Positions 55,313 through 63,433 of a stretch of DNA of 64,000 nucleotides are shown here, piece after piece; position 1 is the stretch's first letter, and the number at the start of each line of letters is the position of its first letter. The notes under the pieces are model-generated. The model did not search any database and was not told the origin of the DNA. It saw only the letters and a list, made by a program, of their open reading frames with translations. The stretch lies in the NCBI RefSeq assembly GCF_010111755.1, contig NC_088958.1:124001-188000 (forward strand). The letters run 5' to 3'. Position numbers and translations under genes: made by a program. Source of the stretch: Nakaseomyces glabratus (Eukaryota > Ascomycota > Saccharomycetes > Saccharomycetales > Saccharomycetaceae).

Positions 55313-57697
55313 TTACTTTGAGAAGAGGGAGACCATGGAAGGGTGGGTGTTTACTGAGCTGTGCGGGATGTCGAAGTGGTTGTGCACCACGCGTTTCTTG
55401 GAGACTGACAGCTCAGACATCTCCTTGTGGGGAGGGGAGGCCGTGGTGGACCTGCTGGCCATGGAGCTCACTGGTGACCCACGCTGCACCTGCGGCTCGA
55501 CGTGGATCTCGGGTGTACGTAGAGTAGAGGTGGTTCTTGTAGCGTCCTGTGCTTTCGGGGATTGCTGTGCCTTGGTGGGTGCAGGGCTCTCGATCATGGC
55601 GTCCAGCTTGTTTTCCTTCGGCTCCTCCTCGTTGTCTTTGTCGTTGTCGTTGTCGTTGTCGTCGTCCATTGAGAACGTCACTTTGCCGTGGTGCTCAGTT
55701 GGCTTCTCCTTGTGCAGCACCGGGTGTTCTGCGATCTCTACCATTGACCGTGGCTTGGGGCTCGAAGCATTGCAGCCTTCTTCGTGTGTCTTCTCAGTGC
55801 CAGTGCTGGCACCGTGGTTGCCTGTGTGCACCGGTATGGTGTCACTGGCATCTTCAAACGTCGCACCCACGGTACCAGCAGCAGTCTCAATGGTGTCCTT
55901 GGCGTACAGTTGGTTTGCGTACACAAGACCCTCCTGCGTAGTGGCTTTCCGCAACTCGGGTTCTGTGACTGTATATGCATCGTCAGGGTAAACACACGTC
56001 TTGATGTTCTGGAACCATGGGTCGTTAAACAGGTCCTCCATAGTGTAACGCGTCTCGGGTTTGGGGTCAGCTAGCCTCCATGCCACTCTAGACGCCTCCG
56101 TGTTTCTGAACTGCTTGGCTAAACTGTACTCACTTCCAGGACCTGGCTTGTAAACACCTTTCTGTCTGAACGCAGGATTACCATGGGCTATGAAGTTCTC
56201 ATACGAGGTCTCGTACTCTCTGAATCTCAAGTCAGTGTTGCACGAGTCCAGAAACGGTATGATATTGTTAACCATAGTAATGAGCATGATACCTAGTGCG
56301 TAGGGGTCCATCTTCAGCGGATCATATGGCTTCTTCAGAGATTCAGCATAGTGCTTCTTGGCATCCCAGTACATAACTTCCGGTGGCGTGTACGGTGGGG
56401 AACCGATCATACCCTCTGTGGTCTTTAATGGGCTGTTTGGATCATTGGGATCCTTACGGTACCAGTCAGAAATACCAAAATCAGTCAACTTGCATACACC
56501 ATCTTTTGAAAGCAGCACATTTTCAGGCTTCAAATCTCTATGCGCAATACCATTGTCATGGCAGAACTTGATTCCCTCAGCCACCTGTTTAAAAAGGCAA
56601 TATTTTTCTTCCAACGGTACGTTTCTCCATCCGCTTCTGGCCATCAACTCAAACAGATCCTTCACACCATACTCCATAATGAAACCCCAGCCTCTGGTGG
56701 TGTATGTAGTTGTAGGCACCTTCAACAAATAGAAAGTCTTGATAATATGAATATTCTTACTCAATGATTTCGCAATGATGAACTCCTTGGAGCATCTCTT
56801 GTAAAATTTCTCGGGAGTCTCATGGTAAATCATGTTTAGTTTCTTTAAAGCGTAAACATCCTTGGCCTTATAAGCAGACTTGACCTTTCTGACCTCACTG
56901 GAACCACCGGACCCAATTGGTTTGTTTGCAGCGTCAAAGACAAAATTGTCAGCCAAGTTAATACTGAATTGTTGCATTTCCTCCGGTAGAAATTTGTTAG
57001 GGTCCTCAATTGGCAATGGCAGCATCCTGATTTTCTCATTACCATCATGCATGTAAAAGCTCAGGTCGCCAGCGTTCTCTTTCAAAGTGTCGATGTACGC
57101 CGTGTCGGGTCTTCTCAGGTTCGGATTCATCCCGTATGGGTTATAGACCATGTTAGCGTCGGCGTGCAGTCCCGACTTCGAGGGATTCCGAGACAAGCTG
57201 TGGCCCTGGTTAGCATGGCCAGCCATACTTGCAGGTTTGTTCCCGTGGTGGGTATGTGCCTCTCTTCTGCCAGCTATCCCGGAACCCCCGCCAGCAGACG
57301 GCTTCCTCTGGAGCTGGTTGGGCGCACGCTGCGAGTGCTCCTCCGTAATAACATAAGGATTGTGGCTGTGCTTGATCAGCTCATTAAGTGCTACCGACGA
57401 CTTCGCCGAGGACACAGGCCCCCGGGTGAAGTTGGCCTCCGTGGCCCTCGCAGGCACCTTCTTGCTCAGGGAGCTGGACCGCGCCCTGCTGGGCGACCGA
57501 CTGCTGTTCCGCACCAGCGTCTTCCCAGTGGGCGACGTGCTCCTCTTGCTCAGCGGCCGTATGGGCTCCCCCTGTGCGTCCAGCACAGGCTTCCCACTGC
57601 TAACCTGCGGGTGGTTCATCAGCTTCCTCCCAAACTTCTTCAATGTCATCACAGAGGGACTGTGATGGACTTCCTCCTTGTCGTTGATGTTCGTCAT
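55313..57697 (-). CDS. PTK2: Ptk2-type protein kinase activating the plasma membrane H+-ATPase
   Basis: Serine/threonine kinase of the fungal Npr1/Hal family; Ptk2 phosphorylates Pma1 and influences polyamine and ion uptake. I start at the ATG complementary to 57695-57697 (MTNINDKEEVHHSPSVMTL) because it aligns with the yeast N-terminus; an in-frame ATG 33 codons upstream (57796) is also open. From the chosen start it has 794 residues. The N-terminus is a Ser/Arg/Pro-rich regulatory region with FYMHDGNEKIRMLPLPIEDP before the kinase. The kinase domain begins near 259 (IGSGGSSEVRKVK), with HRDLKPENVLL near 381 and TDFGISDW after it. The C-terminal tail is acidic and Ser/Thr-rich. The gene is divergent from APS2, as at YJR059W/YJR058C. 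Confidence 0.95.
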   Translation of the reverse strand: MTNINDKEEVHHSPSVMTLKKFGRKLMNHPQVSSGKPVLDAQGEPIRPLSKRSTSPTGKTLVRNSSRSPSRARSSSLSKKVPARATEANFTRGPVSSAKSSVALNELIKHSHNPYVITEEHSQRAPNQLQRKPSAGGGSGIAGRREAHTHHGNKPASMAGHANQGHSLSRNPSKSGLHADANMVYNPYGMNPNLRRPDTAYIDTLKENAGDLSFYMHDGNEKIRMLPLPIEDPNKFLPEEMQQFSINLADNFVFDAANKPIGSGGSSEVRKVKSAYKAKDVYALKKLNMIYHETPEKFYKRCSKEFIIAKSLSKNIHIIKTFYLLKVPTTTYTTRGWGFIMEYGVKDLFELMARSGWRNVPLEEKYCLFKQVAEGIKFCHDNGIAHRDLKPENVLLSKDGVCKLTDFGISDWYRKDPNDPNSPLKTTEGMIGSPPYTPPEVMYWDAKKHYAESLKKPYDPLKMDPYALGIMLITMVNNIIPFLDSCNTDLRFREYETSYENFIAHGNPAFRQKGVYKPGPGSEYSLAKQFRNTEASRVAWRLADPKPETRYTMEDLFNDPWFQNIKTCVYPDDAYTVTEPELRKATTQEGLVYANQLYAKDTIETAAGTVGATFEDASDTIPVHTGNHGASTGTEKTHEEGCNASSPKPRSMVEIAEHPVLHKEKPTEHHGKVTFSMDDDNDNDNDKDNEEEPKENKLDAMIESPAPTKAQQSPKAQDATRTTSTLRTPEIHVEPQVQRGSPVSSMASRSTTASPPHKEMSELSVSKKRVVHNHFDIPHSSVNTHPSMVSLFSK

Positions 57698-57960
57698 ACT
57701 GCCTTGCCTCCCTATTTCCAATGTCCAAGAGTCCAATTGATCCAAGAGCAAGAGTATCCTCTTATATACCACTCCCTGTGTGAGTTGCGGACCCATCGAG
57801 AGCTTAAATTGCGATGACGTCTTAAAATCCCTTTTCTTCCAGAAGTGGGAAGTGACGCATCATATGACGGATGGATTGGGTTTACGCATATAAGATAGTA
57901 TTTGGGAGGGATGAGCGTGTTTCTCCCCCGGTTACCTGGCTCCATGGGTCCAGGAGCACG

Positions 57961-58404
57961 ATGGCGATACAGTTTATACTATGTTTCAACAAGCAAGGTG
58001 TGGTGAGGCTGCTGCGGTGGTATGAGAAGGTGCCTGCAGGCCACGAGCGGACGCAGGATGTGATAGCGCAGATATACAGGCTGATCTCATCTCGAGATCA
58101 CAGGCATCAGAGCAACTTCGTTGAGTTCTCGGAGAGGACGAAGCTGGTGTACAAGCGGTATGCGGGGCTGTACTTTGTCTTTGGTGTTGATCTGAAGGAC
58201 GAGGAGTCGATATACCTGTCGCACATACACCTGTTTGTGGAAGTGCTGGATGCTTTCTTCGGGAACGTGTGCGAGCTGGACATTGTCTTCAACTTCTACA
58301 AGGCGTACATGGTCATGGACGAGATGTTCCTCGGCGGCGAAGTCCAGGAGGTCTCCAAGGACGCGCTGTTCGAGAGGCTGAGTGCCCTCGATAGACTGGA
58401 GTGA
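57961..58404 (+). CDS. APS2: AP-2 clathrin adaptor small (sigma) subunit
   Basis: Sigma-2 chain of the AP-2 endocytic adaptor complex at the plasma membrane. The product is 147 residues, the same length as in S. cerevisiae, from the ATG at 57961 (MAIQFILCFNKQGVVRLLRW). The frame is open to another ATG at 57871, which would add 30 residues absent from sigma chains, so I reject it. Family motifs: YRLISSRDHRHQSNFVEF, KRYAGLYFVFGVD, HLFVEVLDAFFGNVCELDIVF and YMVMDEMFLGGEVQE. It converges with CDC8, only 67 bp between stops. Confidence 0.97.
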   Translation: MAIQFILCFNKQGVVRLLRWYEKVPAGHERTQDVIAQIYRLISSRDHRHQSNFVEFSERTKLVYKRYAGLYFVFGVDLKDEESIYLSHIHLFVEVLDAFFGNVCELDIVFNFYKAYMVMDEMFLGGEVQEVSKDALFERLSALDRLE

Positions 58405-58471
58405 AGACTCGGATAACAGCTATATATATGGGTCTATAGAAAATCACAAATGCATAAATTTTTATAACTTA

Positions 58472-59134
58472 TTAAAAGTACTTAAACTCGTTGGTGGCGC
58501 GTGTTTCGTGCAGCAAGGGCTCTATTACGTCCCATATCTCCGCGCTCACTTGCTCGATGCCCTTGCCCGTGACGTTGACTGTGCGCAGTTCTCCCTCCTG
58601 GCAATATGCGTGGAAGGCCTCGTGGAACTTCTGCTTCACTTTCAACTGGAAGTCGCTGTCCTCGTACCGCTCCTCCCCGAACCCTGCTCTGTTGGCTATA
58701 CTCTCCCTGTCCTCGTTGGTCAAGAACAGCGTCAGGTCCGGCTTCAGGAGACCCTTGTCCGGCTGCAAGCACCACTGCAGGTCCATACCGGGCGTGCCCT
58801 TCGCCGCCGAGTACGCCACTCCGGAGAACACATACCTGTCCAGCACCACGCAGTATCCGTCGTTCAACTGCTGCTTTAACTCCTCGATGTACTCCCACCT
58901 GTTCGCACTGAACAGCAAGTGCACAGCCTGGTCCGGCAGCTGGAAGTCCCGGTTCGTCAAGTACCGGTTGATCAGCTGCCCAATCTCACTCTCACGGTTC
59001 GGAAACTTAGCTGCAACAACTTTAAGCCCACACCCACGCAACCTCTCCGCCAGCGCATCCACCTGCGTAGTCTTGCCCGTGCGATCCAGCCCTTCTATAA
59101 GTATAAGCTTCCCACGCATCTCTCTCATCAACAT
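58472..59134 (-). CDS. CDC8: Thymidylate kinase
   Basis: Phosphorylates dTMP to dTDP, essential for DNA synthesis. The first ATG of the frame, complementary to 59132-59134, gives 220 residues; ATGs at 59128 and 59119 (MRGKLILIEG) are nearly as good and closer to the yeast N-terminus (216 residues). The P-loop is EGLDRTGKTTQVDAL; the dTMP-binding and DRX region reads LDRYVFSGVAYSAAKG, preceded by LLFSANRWEY. The lid is short, as in eukaryotic enzymes. The gene is GC-rich. It lies beside APS2 and the SUP4-like tRNA-Tyr, as in S. cerevisiae YJR057W. Confidence 0.97.
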   Translation of the reverse strand: MLMREMRGKLILIEGLDRTGKTTQVDALAERLRGCGLKVVAAKFPNRESEIGQLINRYLTNRDFQLPDQAVHLLFSANRWEYIEELKQQLNDGYCVVLDRYVFSGVAYSAAKGTPGMDLQWCLQPDKGLLKPDLTLFLTNEDRESIANRAGFGEERYEDSDFQLKVKQKFHEAFHAYCQEGELRTVNVTGKGIEQVSAEIWDVIEPLLHETRATNEFKYF

Positions 59135-59300
59135 ACAACACACTGCAGTACTCCTCCTCACAACTAAGCAGTATAGCCTTCTTATATGGCTCGATGCGCA
59201 GTTATCGTTGCTTCATGGGTCAGCAAGTTATGCGGTCCCCAGCAAGAGACACAACGTTTACCATGGGCACCAGCTTGCTACCAACATAACTTTCAAGTGA

Positions 59301-59388
59301 CTCTCGGTAGCCAAGTTGGTTTAAGGCGCAAGACTGTAATTTCAACACTGAAATCTTGAGATCGGGCGTTCGAATCGCCCCCGGGAGA
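59301..59388 (+). tRNA. tRNA-Tyr (GTA) with 13-nt intron
   Basis: A full cloverleaf can be drawn: acceptor CTCTCGG pairs with CCGGGAG, the T-arm contains GTTCGAATC, and the anticodon GTA is at 59336-59338. The intron is 59340-59352, starting one base after the anticodon, as in all yeast tRNA-Tyr genes. A T-run at 59390-59397 ends transcription. The neighbourhood (CDC8, YJR056C) is that of S. cerevisiae SUP4. Confidence 0.96.
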
Positions 59389-59468
59389 CTTTTTTTCTTA
59401 TTTTTTTGTCAATTTTTTTCTTAAGTATGGCGTATATTGTGACATCGAAGTTTTGCAGCTATAAAGGA

Positions 59469-59477
59469 GCGATGAGC
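59469..59477 (+). promoter_or_regulatory. PAC motif upstream of the YJR056C homologue
   Basis: GCGATGAGC, about 100 bp before the ATG at 59576, with T-rich DNA at 59397-59420 upstream that could serve as RRPE-like tract. Confidence 0.5.
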
Positions 59478-59575
59478 ATCTCTTGCGGTGTGTTTACGGG
59501 TGCTGGATAGTTGGGCAGTGGATACTTACCAGTTGGTGTATTGGCGAGTTGGTTTTAGGTTCATGTTACCACGGG

Positions 59576-60190
59576 ATGGAGAGGTTGAACAGTTTGGAGA
59601 GGAGTCTGCCCCCGGAGCAGCCGCCCACGGAGAAGGCTATTGCGACGCTGAACTCTGAGCTGTCGCAGGAGTTCAAGCTGGCGGCGAACTCTGTGACGAA
59701 GCTGTACCGGCTGGCGAACGAGCGTGCGAGTCTGGTGAGGCACCAGGGGTACTTGGACTGTGTGGAGGACGTGCTGTCGCTGATAGACGGTAGCACCGGT
59801 AGTAATGGCAGTAATGGTAGCAAGGAACCGACGGTGGAGGATATACGGGAGTGGTGCCTCAAGCGCAGACAAGAAATGCTTTCTTCCAAGGATGGCCGTG
59901 TGGATAGTCACAGAAGTGACGGCCGCGGGGGACAAGGCCGAGTGGCCCCCAAGGTGGATTTCCACTTGCAAAAGAGCTTTCTGGGCAAGACAGAGGTGCC
60001 GCAGGGTGGCAAGATCGAGGTGCCGACATTCAAGCTGGGTAAGCCACCGTTGAGCGTGGAGCACCACGCACGCCCAGGACGGCGGCGCCAGCTAAATACA
60101 CCTGCGGCAACGAACACAACGTTTACATCTACACCTAACAACGAGAACTCAGAGATGCATGAATCGGTTCCTAAGAAACCGAAGTTATAG
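59576..60190 (+). CDS. Conserved protein of unknown function, YJR056C homologue
   Basis: 204 residues from the ATG at 59576 (MERLNSLERSLPPEQPPTEK); the frame runs open upstream only to a TTG. The N-terminal ~110 residues are helical (IATLNSELSQEFKLAANSVT, RLANERASLVRHQGYLDCVE, DVLSLIDG, then DIREWCLKRRQEM), resembling S. cerevisiae YJR056C (236 residues) and, by my recollection, the DUF4588 family that includes human C16orf72. The C-terminal half is basic and probably disordered, ending in a nuclear-signal-like PKKPKL. Assignment rests on that similarity and on its place beside CDC8 and tRNA-Tyr. The function in yeast is not established; the PAC motif upstream hints at growth-linked expression. 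Confidence 0.85.
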   Translation: MERLNSLERSLPPEQPPTEKAIATLNSELSQEFKLAANSVTKLYRLANERASLVRHQGYLDCVEDVLSLIDGSTGSNGSNGSKEPTVEDIREWCLKRRQEMLSSKDGRVDSHRSDGRGGQGRVAPKVDFHLQKSFLGKTEVPQGGKIEVPTFKLGKPPLSVEHHARPGRRRQLNTPAATNTTFTSTPNNENSEMHESVPKKPKL

Positions 60191-60512
60191 ATATAAATTC
60201 ACAATTTTTTTATAGATTTTAGCACATATTCCCCTCAATAAAGCTTTCGGCTGGCAATAATAAGTTGTAAATATTTATCATTTTGGTGGTGGTAAGTTAC
60301 GCACATACACACACATACACACATTTTCACACCTACTTCAAAGATAGTAGCTATACCCTGAGCACATTCACGAGCTCTGAATTTGTAGCTTGTAAAACAA
60401 ATTCATGAAAGAGAGGACTTATAACATGGCTATACATGTTTTAACACAACAAAAATATTTACACGACGCTTATATACGCTGTAAATTCTTATCAACACAA
60501 CGAAATCATTAA
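60191..60512. other. Intergenic with CA-rich microsatellite
   Basis: AT-rich 3' region of the YJR056C homologue. It holds a short ACACA(T/C) repeat at about 60301-60325. No gene before the tRNA-Asp. Confidence 0.55.
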
Positions 60513-60584
60513 TCCGCGATAGTTTAATGGTCAGAATGGGCGCTTGTCGCGTGCCAGATCGGGGTTCAATTCCCCGTCGCGGAG
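60513..60584 (+). tRNA. tRNA-Asp (GTC)
   Basis: 72 nt without intron. Acceptor TCCGCGA pairs with TCGCGGA, discriminator G; the D-arm is TAGTTTAATGGTCAGAA, the anticodon GTC lies in GCTTGTCGC, and the T-arm is GGGGTTCAATTCCCC. A T-rich terminator follows. It closely matches yeast tRNA-Asp. Confidence 0.96.
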
Positions 60585-60821
60585 ATTTTCTTTTTTAGTA
60601 TTTTTATATAAATACCAAGCTGTAAAGCCTTTCACTGCCACAGCGAGCTTCCAGCTTTCCTTTATTTTTTGGTTTATTCCGACTGTGTTGATGACCTCAA
60701 CTAAAACGCCCTGCTCTGTACCCGCCCATCCTTGGTGACTATAGCCGTTGGCATTTGTGTGTGTGTGTGTGGGCAAATACTTGGCCAGCGGCTCTGAGAC
60801 ACACATACAACAACTCTTAGT
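60585..60821. other. Spacer between tRNA-Asp and tRNA-Ser
   Basis: 237 bp with a (GT)n run at about 60755-60771 and no supported gene. Confidence 0.5.
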
Positions 60822-60924
60822 GTCCCAGTGGCCGAGTGGTTAAGGCGATGCCCTGCTATTCTCTCTACGAACAGCATTTAGGCATTGGGTTTTACCTGCG
60901 CAGGTTCGAATCCTGTCTGTGACG
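60822..60924 (+). tRNA. tRNA-Ser (GCT) with 21-nt intron
   Basis: Class II tRNA with a long variable arm. D-arm GGCCGAGTGGTTAAGGC, anticodon stem ATGCC/GGCAT, anticodon GCT at 60855-60857, intron 60859-60879, T-arm GCAGGTTCGAATCCTGT, discriminator G at 60924, and a T-run terminator from 60932. The acceptor stem GTCCCAG/CTGTGAC has one C-T mismatch at the fourth pair by my alignment. Confidence 0.93.
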
Positions 60925-61097
60925 CTTTACTTTTTTTTTTGGAAATCACGACGCCGCAGCATAACATCGAAGAATGAAGCTTTGTATAATACAACTGTTA
61001 CAAGTGTAGTTACTCTTACAAGTGCAACTGCAAGTACAAGTGTAAGCTACAAACTACAACCACAACTACAACCACAACTACAAACTACAACTACGAG

Positions 61098-61922
61098 ATG
61101 GATCCCAGTTTGCTGCTGGATCAGATGCTGCAGGATGTGTCTAACCTGCCGGCGGAGTTCAGGTACATGCTGGAGGAGGTAGGGCTGGAGGACGAGCAGT
61201 GTTTGGAGCTGCGGAAGCGGTACCAGCAGAAGGAGGGCATTCTACACAAGTACATCAAGCAGAACGGGTCGCTGGCGGCGAACCCCAAGGAGGACGAGCT
61301 GTTGGCGGAGGTCGAGCAGAGCATGGCGCAGGTGCGCGAGTTGCAAGAGGAGAAGTGCCAGCGGGCGAACACGATCCTGTTCCTGGTGAGCCGGCATTTG
61401 AACAAGCTGCAGCAGAATATCATCATGCTCGAGGAGGACGGGCTGCTGGCGCCTGCGGAGGACGAGATGGAGAGCGGGCCGGACTTCTCCAGGGAGAGCT
61501 CCGTGGTCGGGTCTACAGTCTCTGAGCGCAAGCGCAAAGCCGCGTCCGAGGACCACCCACGGCGGAAGAAGCAGTCCCGCTCGATGTCCAACACCCACAG
61601 AGAGAAGAGCTACAACAAGGGCGACGACACAGCCGACGTCAAGTCGCCTGCCTCCACCGAGAGGGAAGGCACACTGGACCTGCAAAACTACCAGGAGGAG
61701 CTCTTCTCCAGCATGAACGACAACGAGAAGGAGGACCAGAACCTGTACTGTTTCTGCCAGCGCGTATCCTTCGGCGAGATGGTCGCGTGCGATGGCCCAA
61801 ACTGTAAGTACGAGTGGTTCCACTACGAGTGTGTCAACCTGACAGAGCCTCCTAAGGGCACCTGGTACTGCCCAGACTGCAAACAAGAAATGTCCAAGAA
61901 ACTAAAGAAGAAGAAGCAATAA
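61098..61922 (+). CDS. YNG2: ING-family PHD protein, NuA4 subunit Yng2
   Basis: Subunit of the NuA4 histone H4/H2A acetyltransferase (Piccolo module with Esa1 and Epl1). The product is 274 residues (282 in S. cerevisiae). The N-terminal ING helical domain ([20 protein letters not shown] to about 115) includes REEKCQ-like [21 protein letters not shown] basic linker with KRKRKAA-type signals follows, and a C-terminal PHD finger (about 215-262) has the C4HC3 pattern and aromatic cage ([33 protein letters not shown]). The coding region is GC-rich with many CTG leucines at conserved sites. The leader is a CAACTA-type repeat. It pairs with GAR1 as YHR090C-YHR089C. Confidence 0.96.
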   Translation: MDPSLLLDQMLQDVSNLPAEFRYMLEEVGLEDEQCLELRKRYQQKEGILHKYIKQNGSLAANPKEDELLAEVEQSMAQVRELQEEKCQRANTILFLVSRHLNKLQQNIIMLEEDGLLAPAEDEMESGPDFSRESSVVGSTVSERKRKAASEDHPRRKKQSRSMSNTHREKSYNKGDDTADVKSPASTEREGTLDLQNYQEELFSSMNDNEKEDQNLYCFCQRVSFGEMVACDGPNCKYEWFHYECVNLTEPPKGTWYCPDCKQEMSKKLKKKKQ

Positions 61923-62266
61923 AAAATACAATCACATATAGTAAATGCACATCCTGGAACAGCCCCATACAGGACAATAGCGGCTCCCCCCTCCCCAGAC
62001 CTATGCACAGAGTGAAATGGAGACTTATACTACTTAGCAACGTGACATACCACCAAACGATGAAAATTTTTTTCCAGCTGCTCTGCACTTGTGAAGGCCA
62101 GTTCGCTGCGAACCAAAAAAAATTTTCATTTTGTGCGATGAGCATCGGGTTGCGCATAGAGTAGTGAATGATTAGGCACATAAGTTGTTGGGATATTACC
62201 TATAGTCTGCAGTGAGCGGGGTTTCACTAAGCTAATAGAGAGCAAGAAGCTATAAAAGAATACCAA
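61923..62266. promoter_or_regulatory. GAR1 promoter with two RRPE and one PAC element
   Basis: 344 bp. TGAAAATTTTTTT (62061-62073) is a textbook RRPE, a second A/T tract AAAAAAAATTTTC follows at 62116-62128, and GCGATGAGC (62135-62143) is a PAC. The order RRPE-PAC and the distance to the ATG (about 125-205 bp) match ribosome-biogenesis promoters. A TATAAAAG is at 62250. Confidence 0.75.
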
Positions 62267-62935
62267 ATGAGTTTTAGAGGCGGTTTCAGAGGCGGTCGTG
62301 GAGGTTCCAGAGGAGGTTTCGGTGGCCGTGGTGGTGCCAGAGGTGGCAGACCAATCCAGCAAGGTCCACCAGACACTGTGCTAGAGATGGGTGAGTTTAT
62401 GCATCCATGTGAGGGCGATGTTGTGTGCAGGTCTATAAATACCAAGGTGCCATACTTCAATGCCCCAATATATCTAGAGAACAAGACTCAGGTCGGTAAG
62501 GTGGACGAGATTCTAGGTCCATTGAACGAAGTCTATTTCACAATCAAGTGTGGCGAAGGTGTCCAAGCGACAAGTTTCAAAGAAGGTGACAAGTTCTACA
62601 TTGCCCCAGACAAACTACTGCCAATTGAGAGATTCATTCCTAAGCCAAAGGTAGCCGGCCCACCAAAACCAAAGAACAAGAAGAAGAGATCTGGTGCACC
62701 AGCTGGTAGAGGCGGTGCTAGAGGTGGATTCGGTGGCCGTGGTGGCTCCAGAGGTGGCTTCGGTGGTCGTGGTGGCTCCAGAGGTGGCTTCGGTGGCCGT
62801 GGTGGTTCCAGAGGTGGCTTCGGTGGCCGTGGTGGTTCCAGAGGTGGCTTCGGTGGTCGTGGCGGCTCCAGAGGTGGCTTTGGTGGTCGTGGCGGTTCCA
62901 GAGGTGGTTTTGGTGGCCGTGGTGGTAGAAGTTAG
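62267..62935 (+). CDS. GAR1: H/ACA snoRNP protein Gar1
   Basis: Core protein of H/ACA snoRNPs that guide rRNA pseudouridylation. The product is 222 residues (205 in S. cerevisiae). Two Gly/Arg-rich (RGG) regions flank the Gar1 fold: the first is short (1-25); the central domain (about 28-130) has [39 protein letters not shown] and [20 protein letters not shown]. The C-terminal RGG tail is a regular ten-residue repeat ([10 protein letters not shown]), six copies and a variant. Strong codon bias. Promoter elements fit nucleolar function. Confidence 0.98.
   Translation: MSFRGGFRGGRGGSRGGFGGRGGARGGRPIQQGPPDTVLEMGEFMHPCEGDVVCRSINTKVPYFNAPIYLENKTQVGKVDEILGPLNEVYFTIKCGEGVQATSFKEGDKFYIAPDKLLPIERFIPKPKVAGPPKPKNKKKRSGAPAGRGGARGGFGGRGGSRGGFGGRGGSRGGFGGRGGSRGGFGGRGGSRGGFGGRGGSRGGFGGRGGSRGGFGGRGGRS
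62722..62933 (+). repeat. 30-bp coding minisatellite in GAR1
   Basis: Seven head-to-tail 30-bp units encode [14 protein letters not shown] repeats; the units differ mainly at synonymous third positions. The array gives the extra length over S. cerevisiae Gar1. Confidence 0.9.
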
Positions 62936-63433
62936 TGTGCTTCCACAATCCCACAAGCTACTGAATAATATTTTCTCGAAGATCCATCCATTTACCACAT
63001 TACAAACAAATCACGGTTTATTTGAATAACTTGTATTTGCATTCATACGGAACTTATATTACGCTGTTACATTATTTTGCCTAACACAAATTTCCTCATC
63101 TTTGTTTCCTTTCTTGGCATGATAACTCTCAATTTACATTACAAGAATTGAATTCTTTTGTACCATATAAATACTTTTTAATAGGATATTTTTTATTTAA
63201 AAATCGAAGTTTATTTTGAAATAACATCCTTCTCAACAAGACCACATAAGCATGTAAAATACATCTCAAATATTCGAATGAAGGACTTGATATGATACAA
63301 AATATTATTGAAGTAGAAAATTATGCGAATAAAACCTAAGTAAGATATACGAAAGAAATTAAAAATACGAAAATATGTTGACCTTGTATTTTTGTGAAAA
63401 TGCAGTATGACTGGAGATGGTATAATCCCAATA
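62936..63433. other. Convergent intergenic, GAR1/RPF1
   Basis: AT-rich 498-bp 3' region of two convergent genes. No RNA gene or ORF recognised. Confidence 0.5.

Noticed and set aside
57698..57796. 33-codon N-terminal extension of PTK2
   Set aside because: In frame with an ATG, but absent from the yeast homologue, whose N-terminus aligns with the inner Met; kept only as an alternative.
57871..57960. 30-codon N-terminal extension of APS2
   Set aside because: Sigma adaptins start at MAIQFILCFNKQG; the inner ATG gives exactly the family length.
61121..61594. Serine-rich minus-strand frame opposite YNG2
   Set aside because: Antisense shadow of GC-rich YNG2 codons.
62615..62998. Thr/Ala-rich minus-strand frame opposite the GAR1 repeat
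   Set aside because: Created by the repeat; no independent evidence.
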